From Phoenix dactylifera (Eukaryota > Streptophyta > Magnoliopsida > Arecales > Arecaceae): DNA of 64,000 nt. The notes beneath the pieces are model-generated. The model did not search any database. It had not been told where the DNA came from and saw only the letters and a program-made list of their open reading frames with translations. The DNA lies in assembly GCF_009389715.1 (NCBI RefSeq), contig NC_052407.1, positions 6,358,475-6,422,474 on the forward strand, read 5' to 3'. This document shows, piece after piece, positions 54,439 through 64,000 of the stretch. Position 1 is the stretch's first letter; each line of letters begins with the position of its first letter. A program made the position numbers and the translations under genes.

Positions 54439-55914
54439 GACCGCTAAGCATTGCTGCTTTCTATTCTCGCGCGGATCTTGAATCTAAAACACTCTTCAAT
54501 ACTGTTTGGAAAGTCGTCTTGTATTGATCTTCTTTTTTCCTGGACAGATGCTGTGGGGTAGCTCTTACTCCTCATCTTCATTCTACTAATTCTTCTCGGT
54601 GTAATAGACAAAGGTGTAGGCTTGACATCTCAGCTAATGGATTGGATACCCGCCAGAACATAAGACTCAAAACGATCCTCCACCCCTCGGTCTGTAGAAA
54701 GCTGAGCCTTACAAAAATAAAAGGTCGATAGATCTTCACTAAATGAGTAAGTTGCAAGGTTGGGAATCCGCTGTGCGCCTAAGTGCGAAAAGACAGTGCA
54801 AGCTTTGTTATGCCGAAACCTAAATGTAAAGTCAGCAACACTTCTAAATGCAACAACCTTTCATTGCCACTGAATCCCCCTTTTTGATCAGCCGAACTTT
54901 CCTTCTGCTTGACTTAGAGTAGATTTCATTCGACATATGCGACCAACTGCCCCAGTAAGGACACTAGTCTCGGGGGCATGCCCAGAATCGGATTGATGGC
55001 AGAGAATGCGCAAAGTGACAAATGTGAGAATCAGCAGCAGGAGCAGTAGGAGGAAAGCGAATAGTGCCTCACTTGCCTGAAAGCAGGAAGCATCCCTATT
55101 TCTTCGATAATAGAGTTGGCTATCTCTGTGGCATTGATTGTACAAGTTCGTGAAGAGGGCTGGACGAGTAGAATGAGGGAAAGCGGCTCGATCGACAAAA
55201 AAAAGGTAAAGCAGCGGAGGTAGGGAGAAAGAGATTGAGTGGTAGCGATCCCTCATTCCATTCTTCTTTCATTCTCGGGTAGCAAGGAGCTCAGCGAACG
55301 GATAAACCCCAGAAGTAAGGGACCGCAAGGCGCGAAAGAACAAGCAACGGCTTTCGCCGTTGCGCGTTAGCGCAGCCGTTTTCTTTTTCCGACGCTTCAA
55401 TCGCCATTTCGACACCGGGTCATTTTTTTATGTCTTTACCGGACGATCTCGTAGCGGTGGCCATATAATTAATAGGTTCCCTCGTTCGTAGAAGGGCACG
55501 ATGATTGAATGCATAACCCATTCTTGATTAAAGCAATCATCAAACCGTAGGAGGGGACTGCTTCCAAAATCCTGTCTTGAAGCGGGTTCAAAAGATCAAC
55601 TCTATAGTATAGGGTTTCGGTTGGTTGTTCCAAAGCAGTTCAAAAGCTTAGCCGATGACTCTCTCTCTTTAATAGATTCCCAACCTTGCAACTGCGCGCT
55701 AACCCGAGCGGGACTCAAAATCTTCCCCCTCCGATTAAACATATCTTCCCCTCCTTTGAGGGATTGAATATTCATCTCTAAAAGTCTTTATCAATAATCC
55801 TCAATACCCTCCTAGATTTATGTAAGATTCAGTCCGTTTAGAAAACTAAATATGCCACTTAGAAAGCTTAACCCTGAGCTCAGAAACCAGAACAAACCTT
55901 AAGCCTAAACTAGC

Positions 55915-56245
55915 AAGGTGTAACGAGTTTGGCTTTTAAGCTGCCGAGCTTATTACACCAACTTTGGACCTGCCGTTTAAGCGACTAGATGGCCAGCCAC
56001 TTCGAACATCAAACCAGCTTCATACGCTCAACTACTACCCTCCACGGCCTTGAGGTCAAGAGGCAGCTCGGTGAGAATGGGTCCAAATCAGACATTGTTG
56101 AGGTGCCCAGAAATCACCCTTCATGAATAATTGCAGTGTGTTACTGGTGATAGGTTTGGAGAAATGTCAAGTATGAGAGCTCGGAGCACAGGACGCCGGC
56201 GAAGCCGGAGGGGCACAGGTTTTCTCTCCCACTCTTTTGTGGCTG
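55915..56245 (+). pseudogene. 2OG-Fe(II) dioxygenase pseudogene, exon 2-3 part
   Basis: Pieces of exon 2 (LAFKLPSLL-like sequence at 55928, TSFIRSTTTLHG at 56014-56050) lead straight to the segment for LEVKRQLGENG (56053). The stretch carrying the HxD iron-binding motif is therefore deleted. Relics of intron 2 follow (GTGCCCAGAAATCA.., then GTTACTGGTGATAG at 56140-56153), and exon 3 reads VWRNVKYESSEHRTPAKPEG (56154-56213). Retained intron sequence shows this is a genomic duplicate, not a retrocopy. It may be the second half of the pseudogene at 50590-50925. Confidence 0.8.
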
Positions 56246-57721
56246 TTAAACAACAGGGAGGCTGTCCCCGATCGGTTGAAAAAAAATGGCTAAAGGTAGA
56301 AGAAATTATATCCTACACCATATGCACCACTTGGTTTAGTCATGAGAGCTACCGGAGATTGTCTATTAGCAATCTAGAGCCCAGTCCCATCTTTACTGCA
56401 ATTCATAATCCCAAACTATGTACAAAAGAAATGGCAAATGGTGGTAGATATAAAGGTTTATTAATATGTTTGTGTTAATAGATAGGAATGGCTACCAGAT
56501 GGAGGAGAAATTATGTTCTGCACCACGTACAGCATGTGGCCATGTGCCATGGCAATGATGCCATCTTATTTCTGCAAGCTCCATTTATCATGCGCTTGCC
56601 TTGATGGTTGGTCTATAGGAATGCGATGGTGTGATTGATACAGTGCACAGTTATGTTGCTACGTGCCCCTAGTTTAGTTGGAAGTGAACGGTGGCTCTGA
56701 TACCATGTTGAAATGAAAGAATTAGAGAAGAAAAATATATTTCTGCCTATCAATTATAATATACAAAAGCAGCCCTTATATATTACTTGGAGGCTGATGA
56801 AATTTAATAAGGTCGATTATATTCGACACAATCAATCACAAATCAATCAAGGTGAAGTTTGGTAAGACCGACTAAGTTTGACACAATCAATCACAAATCA
56901 ATCAATGGTCCTACAATAATTCTAACAGAAAGTTACTTGAGCCCGTCCCGTCTTTTGCTGCATAATCTCAAACTGCCAAGGAGCCACGACCCCTTCTCTT
57001 TCTCTCTCTCACTGCCTGTTTCCATCAAAAGCCAAAATCAAAATACGCCGTTGACCAACCCCCCACTTCAGTAAACGATTCCCCTCTCCCCTGTCTCCTC
57101 GATAAACTCTCAGTCTTCTAAATGCCCCCATTGCCACCCTCAGGAGGGCCCAAGCTTACAGGAGAAGAGGTTGCATCGAGCTCCAGCAGTGACCGAATCC
57201 TCTTTTAACCATCAGAGTTATAATAGCTCATCATCTTTATTCTAGATGAGCCAAGTTTTGGCAGGGTGATGAGAGGAGCGCTTATGTCAGGGCTAATTCG
57301 GTTGTATCTTTCCAGCGAAAGGATGATTGATCCTTCTTCTTTTTTTCTTTTCATGACCGTTGGATCATGAACTGCACAGATCTTCCAAACTGTCTGCACA
57401 TATCTCAAAGTGATCGATACAACCATGGATTCCCCAGCCCCTAATGTCGAGAACAGCTTAGAAGAAGAAAGTTCTATTTCAATCCAATCCTCTCCCCTTT
57501 TTTTTTTCCTTTTGAGTCTCATAAGGATATGTGTAAGCCAGGAAAGTTTCTGGAGAGTCAGAGAGACAAAAATCGTTACAAATTACTGTTAGCAAAATTA
57601 CTAAAGTATTTCTTGAAGGGAGTTGCTGCGGAGAAGCCAGTGTTTTCTATTGATCAGAACTTGACTGGCTCATTTGTCACCTAGTGCCCATGACTAGGAA
57701 AGAGCACGGATCCGCCATGAG
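56246..57721. other. Intergenic region
   Basis: No gene is recognised. The phrase GGCTCTGATACCATGTTGAAAT at 56694-56715 is the dispersed GATACCAT word common in plant intergenic DNA. The direct repeat GACACAATCAATCACAAATCAATCAA occurs at 56826 and 56880. An ORF on the minus strand (57205-57522) has no recognised domain. Confidence 0.5.
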
Positions 57722-58140
57722 CAGAGTACTGTACGATTCTTAATATCTACCATCAAAAGATAGACGGCCATCAAATAAGATGGTCCACAAGCATGTATCA
57801 CATTATATATGATGTATTGTCTGACAATTGTCTATCTCTTGATAGCAGCTATTGAGAGCTGTACGGTACTGTACAGAGCTGCACAGTACTCTGCGATGCA
57901 TTTGCACACCGCAAAAAAAGCACAGATCTTTTATGGTGCATGAGGACCCACTGCAGAGTGCTCTGCATTCCTCAATAGCTACCACCAAAAGATGGACATC
58001 CATCGAACAAGATGGTTCACAAGCACGTATCTTATTATATATGATGTGTGTTATCTTATAACTGTCCGTCTTTTGATGCTGCTATTGAGAGTTGTATGGT
58101 ACTCTGCGATGCATGCACACCGCAAAGAATCATGATTATT
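57722..58140. mobile_element. Two tandem MITE-like units
   Basis: Unit 1 (57722-57893) and unit 2 (57954-58106) each start CAGAGTxCT and end AxTACTCTG. In each, the stretch (A)ATAxCTxCCAxCAAAAGATxGAC near the left end is mirrored by GTCxxTCTxTTGATxGCxGCTATTGAGAG near the right end, so each folds into a long hairpin. Both are followed by the same flank CGATGCAT..GCACACCGCAAA, so the whole about 232-bp block was duplicated in tandem. There is no coding capacity. Confidence 0.65.
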
Positions 58141-59607
58141 GTGGGAACCATGTCTGCATTGACTTCTCGTCTTCATGTAATAAAGCTGCAATGTGACATT
58201 AATCATCTACCTTGGCTCAAGTTATCTACCTATCCCATCAATGTGACAGTAATCAAACACTTGGCCAGAGGTTTCTAGCTGCCCCAGCAGTGTAAAACAC
58301 ATTGACTCCCCCTTCAAATTCCACTGTTTAAGAAAAGACCCCATCACTTGGAAGAACGAAGCTTTGGCAAGTGATTGGAGTTAATACAAGCTAGCTAACA
58401 TAGGACCTGGATTCTGAAATAAACCAACCATCGGCATTGCAAGTTTGTGTCATTAGGCACCTCAGGTGTGAAGCTTTTGTTAGCTATTATTTTTCTCCTA
58501 GGGATGACAACAATGATAGCAATCCAGAATCTAAAGCATAAAATTCCCAGCATTGCAGTAACCAAATTTGACAACTTTGGCACCAACACAGAGAATTGTT
58601 ATTCAAGCAGTGCCGACATAAGACAAATATTTAGATATTCATATAAGATTGAGCTGAAAATCCTATGAAAATCGGATTGGCCCATCTAGGCCTATCCAAA
58701 TTCAGCCCAGATCCTAACCTCTGAAATACAAAAGAAGAAAAAAACCTACAAATACCTTTTTTTTATTCTTCTCATATGATTTGGGCTAGATGATGCTTGG
58801 TTGATATAAGATCACGCTTAAATAGACGCCAATCTATGAATCCTATATTTTAGTCCAATCCTGTAGGAATTTTCAAACAAACCCTTAGGTGCAAACTTTC
58901 CAACAGTGTTGAAAACAAACCGACTATAGCTGACCATCATACCAATCTTCTCGAATCAAATTCCTACAACTTGATGTGACCGAGCCACTGAACTTCTAAC
59001 AAAACTCAGCAAACAGCATCTCAGATAAATGGAATCAATGTGTTCTCCCGACTTGATTTTTTTTTTGTTTTTCATTTAGAGAAACTCGCTTGATGCATGT
59101 TGAGGCCAGAGGAAAACAAAATAAGCATTATCACTGCATACAGCATGACTGGGTCCATGATGACGAATTTCATCATGCCAGCAGATGCTGAGTAAAATAC
59201 ACTCTCAAAATCAGTAAGCAACCAACTCAGCTCCAAAGGTTGGTTTAGTAAATATATTGTGTAAGAAATTGCTGAAAGCTATCAGTCATGAACATGCATG
59301 CAATTGCTTTTCGTTCATAGCTCATTTATTTTATATATTATGTCCAATATATACAAGACTAAAACTCCAGAGACTGTACAGAAGTATTGAGATCAGAAAG
59401 CAATTCTTAGATGCCAAACCTCCCCTCGGGAAACCTAAGTCCAGCCAATGTCAGCTGTATTCCACAAAATCCTGGATCAGATGCACAAATGGTGTTTATG
59501 TGCTAATATTTCTTTTTACAACAGATTCAATCTGAAAAGCATATTGCGGGAGAACAATTAAGATAGCACACAAATATGACAAACAATGAGAGCTTACACG
59601 TATATGG
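58141..59607. other. Intergenic sequence and ATG101 3' flank
   Basis: No gene is recognised. The part near 59250-59607 is likely to include the ATG101 3' UTR (minus strand). Confidence 0.45.
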
Positions 59608-62600
59608 TCAGCTGATCATGGTTGGATGCCCAGTCTGTAACATCCTCTTGAGCACATCCGTGTGCCACCCAAAGGGAGAATCCGATGAACTGGGCAGCAT
59701 TATGGGAAAAATTAATCAATGAAATATGTAGAGAAGTTTTTAAGAAGAGAAATTAGGTACAACATGATGTCAAGCAAAAACATCTAATACGGAAGTCATA
59801 TTTTTGCTGCTACAATAAAAATATGAGATAAAGATGAACACATACCTCAGAATTGTGATTTCATATGGAAATGATATACCCTCTTGATTTGGTATTGGAG
59901 GTAAGTGATCCTTCTTCTCATTGACAAATCTTATTATCTGAAACAAGACTTCACGGAGTGATGACTCCAGTGCAGCACGTCGTGAGGTCCTCTCTTCCAA
60001 AGCTCCTCCTAAAATCAAAGGACAGCAAGCATCTCCATAATAAAAATTGGCAGCTATCTTACAAAATGAATAGATGGGACATGTAAAAAAAAGAAGCAAA
60101 GATGCCATTAATGATATTAGTAAATCAAACAAAGAGGCTCTACCTCCAAGATCTGTGGTTGCTTTATTGTGATGAGACTTGCCCTGTGCTTTGGGATTAA
60201 TCACATGCAAATTAATATACCACTGCTCCCAATATAGGCGCTCAACTTTGTTGCTGAACCATGTAGCCTGCTTGTTCTTGATCTCGTAGAAAGATAGACA
60301 TATCTGCACAATCATTGTTATAGGTAAGATTGAAGGAAACTAGGGAAGGCATCCATAGAATCCAGATATACTGTATCTTCACAGATAATGAAAACAACAT
60401 GCACGCATAACTCAAAAGGAGACAGACAACTTCACTTAGCTGTAGAACAGTTTACTTGTTTATAACATTTTGGCAACCTTAGTTGAAAACTGCAGGATGT
60501 TAAACACTTTTTATGTATAACTAAAATTCAAGATTGTACTTAAACGAGTAAAAGGGCATGATTTACGTATAAATTGCTCCAACAGTCATATAGCTGGTAC
60601 AATATTTTACAGAATTCTCAATAGGCACCAAGCATAGTTGCTAGCAGTCAAAATAATAGATAGACGTCATTCAAATGAATGACATCTTAGGTCAATGTCT
60701 CACAGTAATGATCTCTTCATATTAAATGATAATAAGGGAGTGAAAGACACAGCTAACAATAAAACAAAAAAGCCTGTTATTATATGCCAATCGCTCAATT
60801 CACTGACTTTGGATAGACTCAGATTGCTAGAAAATAGCTTTCCTAAGATATGCATTGTTACTTAGAGATAGAAATCAAATTTAATTTAAAAAAACACAAA
60901 CCTGGCTCTTCCTGTTTGGATGTTTCTCCACTTTATTCATGAACTCACCAATCTTTTCCTCAATTTTCCTTTCTACTTCAGCATCTCCACATTGTACCTG
61001 TACAAAAGTATTCTAAGTTTACGCAGGTTTGGTTTCAACAAACATCAAGTACAATGAAACATGTAACTGTGTAAATAAGGAACAGTGGAAATTCAACATG
61101 CTAGAATTCTTAGAAGCATAGACAAGAGAACACAGGAATCTTCACAAGCCACAAAGTTAAGTTTAATTAGCTGATTCATAAAATGTTCACCCAAAATCCC
61201 AGATACCAGAGATTTTTTATATGTACCAGAAGGATGCTTTTTTTTAGTAGACTAGGCAATAGACATTGCACTCATCCTTGTCGTCACTCTATTCGACAGT
61301 ATGGTGCACCATAACACATGCCTTTCTCTTGGTAAGTATAAGAATTGAAAACTCAGTGGCAAATGTAAAGCAATAGAATTGGTAAAACATGCATCAAAGA
61401 GTGATTGCAATTTTAGCTCAAAAGTGAGTACAGAAGAAACTTTATTTCCAACAAAAAGTTTCATTTCAGCCAACATATCTTATCTTTTTAAGCCATCTTT
61501 GGATGCGGGAAGATATTATCAGCCTGATCAGACCGTTCAGGCAACATTGCTGTTTTAAAGATACATAAGAAGTGGGGCAGTTAAAAGAGATCAGGCAGCC
61601 ACAGCAAAATCAATCCCTGAAAAATAGGGATAAGTTAAATCATCCTGGCAAAAGGATTCAGGTATCCTATTTTTGAGCAATATGGTGCGTAAATCCCACC
61701 AATATTTCATTAAGATGAAACGAGAGAACACAGCCAATATAGCCTGAGAAGGTTGGTCGGAGAAGCCTATAAAGAAAGGAAAAAATTAGGGGACCATGCA
61801 GCCCAATACAAGCTGGACAACAATCCAGAAATCCCAGAATAGAAACATAAGCCCGTATACAATCCCTAAGAAATGCAAAAACAAAGAAATTAAAGGAAAG
61901 TATTTAGTTATCCCTAAAGGCATGGATTAGTTCTGTTTCCAGCTTCCACAAACTCATCTAGAGACCTCAATTCCAATGTGTTTTTACATAAGCTTTCTTT
62001 GCGGGAAGATCTTATCGGTCCAGAATCCTAACAGGGCCTTAAGTAACAGTCTGATACTTCAAATTGCATGCAGGTATTGAACCACTTTCTGAACAAAACT
62101 TGTTGAAGCAAGCTGTTTCATTTAAGAACTGGTATTTTTCAATTAAAATAGTCAAACATGCAGAAGTTTCACTAGAATGACAAAATCATTAGGTATGGCA
62201 TAAAAAGGCAGAGGATGAAAATTAAAGTTTCCATGCTGCAAACTTGAAAGTTCTTTCTTAATTTTAATCTACCATAACAAAATAAGTGCACATGAGATGG
62301 AGCCCAAACTATAGAAGTATAGTTGAATCATGAGACTTTCAGACCAAGAATCATGCAAAAATTTCAACATACCTTTTTGTGTGTGCGGGCATGCATGTAA
62401 ATCTTCACAACAACTGCTGTTTCACATTATCATCATGAGGGACAATAATATTACACATGCTTATGACGCCATTTTCTTGTATGATTTAAGATCAAGAATT
62501 GACAATTTTATCTGCCAAGATATTATGACAACTAAAAAGTATTCAAATGCATTAACAAAAGTACAAAAATGCTCTATTATATGCTCCATTGGGAGGAAGC

Positions 62601-63823
62601 ATTGGAAATATTCTAATTTCAGCATCTGAAATTAGTCAAACACCCTGAATAGGGGGGAGGGGAGAAGAGCTAGAATATTTGCTATTTTGTCCAAATGCCA
62701 AGTTCTTTTTCTTAATCATGTGTTTCTTTAAGTGATAAAAGTGACTAAAGTGCAGCTCAAGAATCTATAGAAGAAAATATTAGATGGAAGAAATAATTTT
62801 GCAAATCAGACAATTATTTTAAAGACTGCAAGCTGTAATACTTGCCCAGAGAACCTCACAAGAGAATTTGAATGTGCAAACATGATGAAATACCATTAAC
62901 CTTCAACAAATTCATAGTAATAGATGCATCAGAATGACAATCAGTTACATGCAACTCTAAAAATTCCATTCAGTGTGAGCAGCTATTGAAGGTTTAACCA
63001 CTACTTACATAAGTGATTTCAAAAAGTTCGCAGTCGATATCTTTTGGCCGGATGAGACCTAATGCCCTGTGAAATATAATAGTGTGCAGAATACCTGCAG
63101 ACAGCTTCACACATTTAATCAGAAAGAAATGTAATGCGCTTGGGAAAATCTAGTGAAAAATGGGAACTAAGAAACACAGCAATTAGGAAAGATGAAAGGC
63201 ACTACTAATGTGTAAGTCAAGCATTCTATAGCACAATTAGAGGCAGCTTTGAGGAACTGAATGAAACCAAAAAAAAAAAAGAGAACCTGTGAGGCACTAA
63301 TGTTGTATTGAAAATTCTCTGTCCGTTTTTCATTCTTTTGCGTCAAGTAAAACTATAACGATCAACAAAGATATAAAAGAAAAGTAGGTACATATGGTTA
63401 TCAACAGTTGAAAGTAGTTCACTTACAGCGCAAGACTTCTCGGATCTCAAAGTACTCCACCTCCTACATCCAAAAATTTTACAACTGGTCGGCAAAGTAC
63501 AAAAATTGTAACAAAAATTATACTTGCAACGCAATGAATGGTCACGCTAAAAAGTAAGCAGAATCATTTCTTTCCTCCAAAACACGACACAGACCGATAA
63601 AGCTAGAAACAGAGATATTTCACCAGCGATTTATGCAAATAGCAAGACAGAAACACCATTAAAAAAAAGAGAGAGAATTTACAATTCTTATTAGAGGCAA
63701 CTTAATTAAGAGTTCCAATGGAAACGGCATAAGCAAAATCAAATCTTGGTTATAAATATAGCGTAGATCGAACCAAGAGCAGAATCTCACCAGTTCTTTA
63801 AGCTCGCACACTTCGCAATTCAT
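59608..63823 (-). CDS. ATG101: Autophagy-related protein 101 (ATG101), seven exons
   Basis: Minus-strand exons in order: 63791-63823, 63427-63463, 63009-63094, 60902-60997, 60144-60303, 59846-60008 and 59608-59689; all GT-AG with matching phases, 218 residues, the usual plant length. The protein is a single HORMA-fold domain that binds ATG13 in the ATG1 kinase complex that starts autophagosome formation. Recognisable stretches are MNCEVCELKELEVEYFEIRE, RCILHTIIFHRALGLIRPKD, NRKSQICLSFYEIKNKQATW, YWEQWYINLHV, RRAALESSLREVLFQIIRFV, PPIPNQEGISFPYEITI and the C-terminal LKRMLQTGHPTMIS. Trp99-Phe100 in ATWFSNK is a candidate for the WF finger known from other ATG101 proteins. Intron 3 (60998-63008) is about 2 kb and holds no gene. 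The start is fixed by the conserved MNCEVC N-terminus. No damage is seen. Confidence 0.96.
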
Positions 63824-64000
63824 GGCGTCTCCCTCAAGCTTTCGCTCTGGACCAGACGACCTTGGAATCACAAAAAGAGACCACCAAATCCAAGACTTTG
63901 GATCAATAAAAAAGTTTAAACGAGAAAAATACCAAAACGCACGTTAGATCCAGAGAGGGAAAGACAAAGTCGGGATCCCACGATCGAAAGAAGACGAATC
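63824..64000 (-). promoter_or_regulatory. ATG101 5' flank (partial)
   Basis: The last 177 bases of the window are the presumed 5' UTR and proximal promoter of ATG101 on the minus strand. No clear TATA box is visible; the sequence is purine-rich on the plus strand. Confidence 0.4.

Larger units (their letters stand above)
52190..55760. other. Nuclear insertion of mitochondrial DNA (NUMT), about 3.5 kb
   Basis: Base composition and texture change sharply here: balanced GC, few homopolymers, and short words typical of angiosperm mitochondrial genomes (GAAGGGCGAAGAC, CCGAAAGCGGCGGAAGG, CTTTCGCCGTTGCGCG). The strongest marker is a mitochondrial rpl2 segment at 52557-52724. A LINE reverse-transcriptase scrap at 54217-54438 also lies inside; such scraps occur in plant mitochondrial DNA. 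The edges are estimated from texture and may be off by 100-300 bases. ORFs such as 53736-53918 and 54888-55256 (the latter on the minus strand, with one hydrophobic stretch FLLLLLLLILTFVTL) have no product I can name. Confidence 0.75.

Noticed and set aside
54888-55256. Assignment of the minus-strand membrane-like ORF to a mitochondrial sdh or ccm gene
   Set aside because: Only a generic hydrophobic stretch is visible, with no family-specific motif; left unnamed.
57205-57522. 105-codon minus-strand ORF
   Set aside because: No recognisable domain, an interrupted context and a Lys/Arg-rich start next to a poly-T run. Too weak to call a gene.
59770-60315. 181-codon minus-strand ORF as an independent gene
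   Set aside because: It reads through an ATG101 intron. The two conserved parts are exons 5 and 6 of ATG101.

Overview
The window is nuclear DNA of a monocotyledonous flowering plant, most likely a palm (inference from gene content, codon and GC style, and the mix of long-LTR retrotransposons; the species cannot be fixed from sequence alone). The genes have GT-AG introns and plant-specific families. Most of the remaining DNA is transposable-element sequence.

Layout. 1-8030: degraded Ty3/gypsy DNA. It holds a Tat-like element lying on the minus strand, with an integrase remnant and a gene-like ORF in the opposite orientation, then minisatellites and a related solo LTR. 8382-9219: an intronless Dof zinc-finger transcription factor with a TATA box. 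9220-12431: intergenic, nothing recognised. 12432-35388 (+): a nucleoporin NUP58 gene in six exons. Its second intron (14377-33111, about 18.7 kb) has swallowed three elements, each with a perfect 5-bp target duplication: a very young non-autonomous Copia element (15790-23507), a 3.5-kb gypsy solo LTR (24064-27585) and a 0.8-kb Tat-like solo LTR (31129-31923). 35389-39090: intergenic with an AT-rich DNA-transposon-like element. 39100-39980: a Mutator-like TIR element with a 9-bp target duplication and a 245-bp internal hairpin, lying directly upstream of the next gene. 40327-42825 (+): a thylakoidal processing peptidase (type I signal peptidase) in six exons. 43358-44275: a second AT-rich element. 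45479-56245: a local family of 2-oxoglutarate/Fe(II) dioxygenases with one apparently intact three-exon gene (47266-49303) and three broken relatives. One relative seems split by a mitochondrial DNA insertion of roughly 3.5 kb (about 52190-55760) that carries an rpl2 fragment. 57722-58140: tandem MITE-like units. 59608-63823 (-): autophagy protein ATG101 in seven exons.

The genes are unrelated housekeeping or regulatory loci (nuclear pore, plastid protein maturation, autophagy initiation, transcription, small-molecule oxidation) and do not form a pathway or cluster; only the dioxygenase copies belong together. The most unusual signals are 17 exact copies of the perfect palindrome GAGTCGACTC in each Copia LTR, a long hairpin nested in the Mutator-like element that abuts the peptidase gene, a one-base reading-frame break in a Gln-rich NUP58 first exon, and the dioxygenase/mitochondrial insertion locus.
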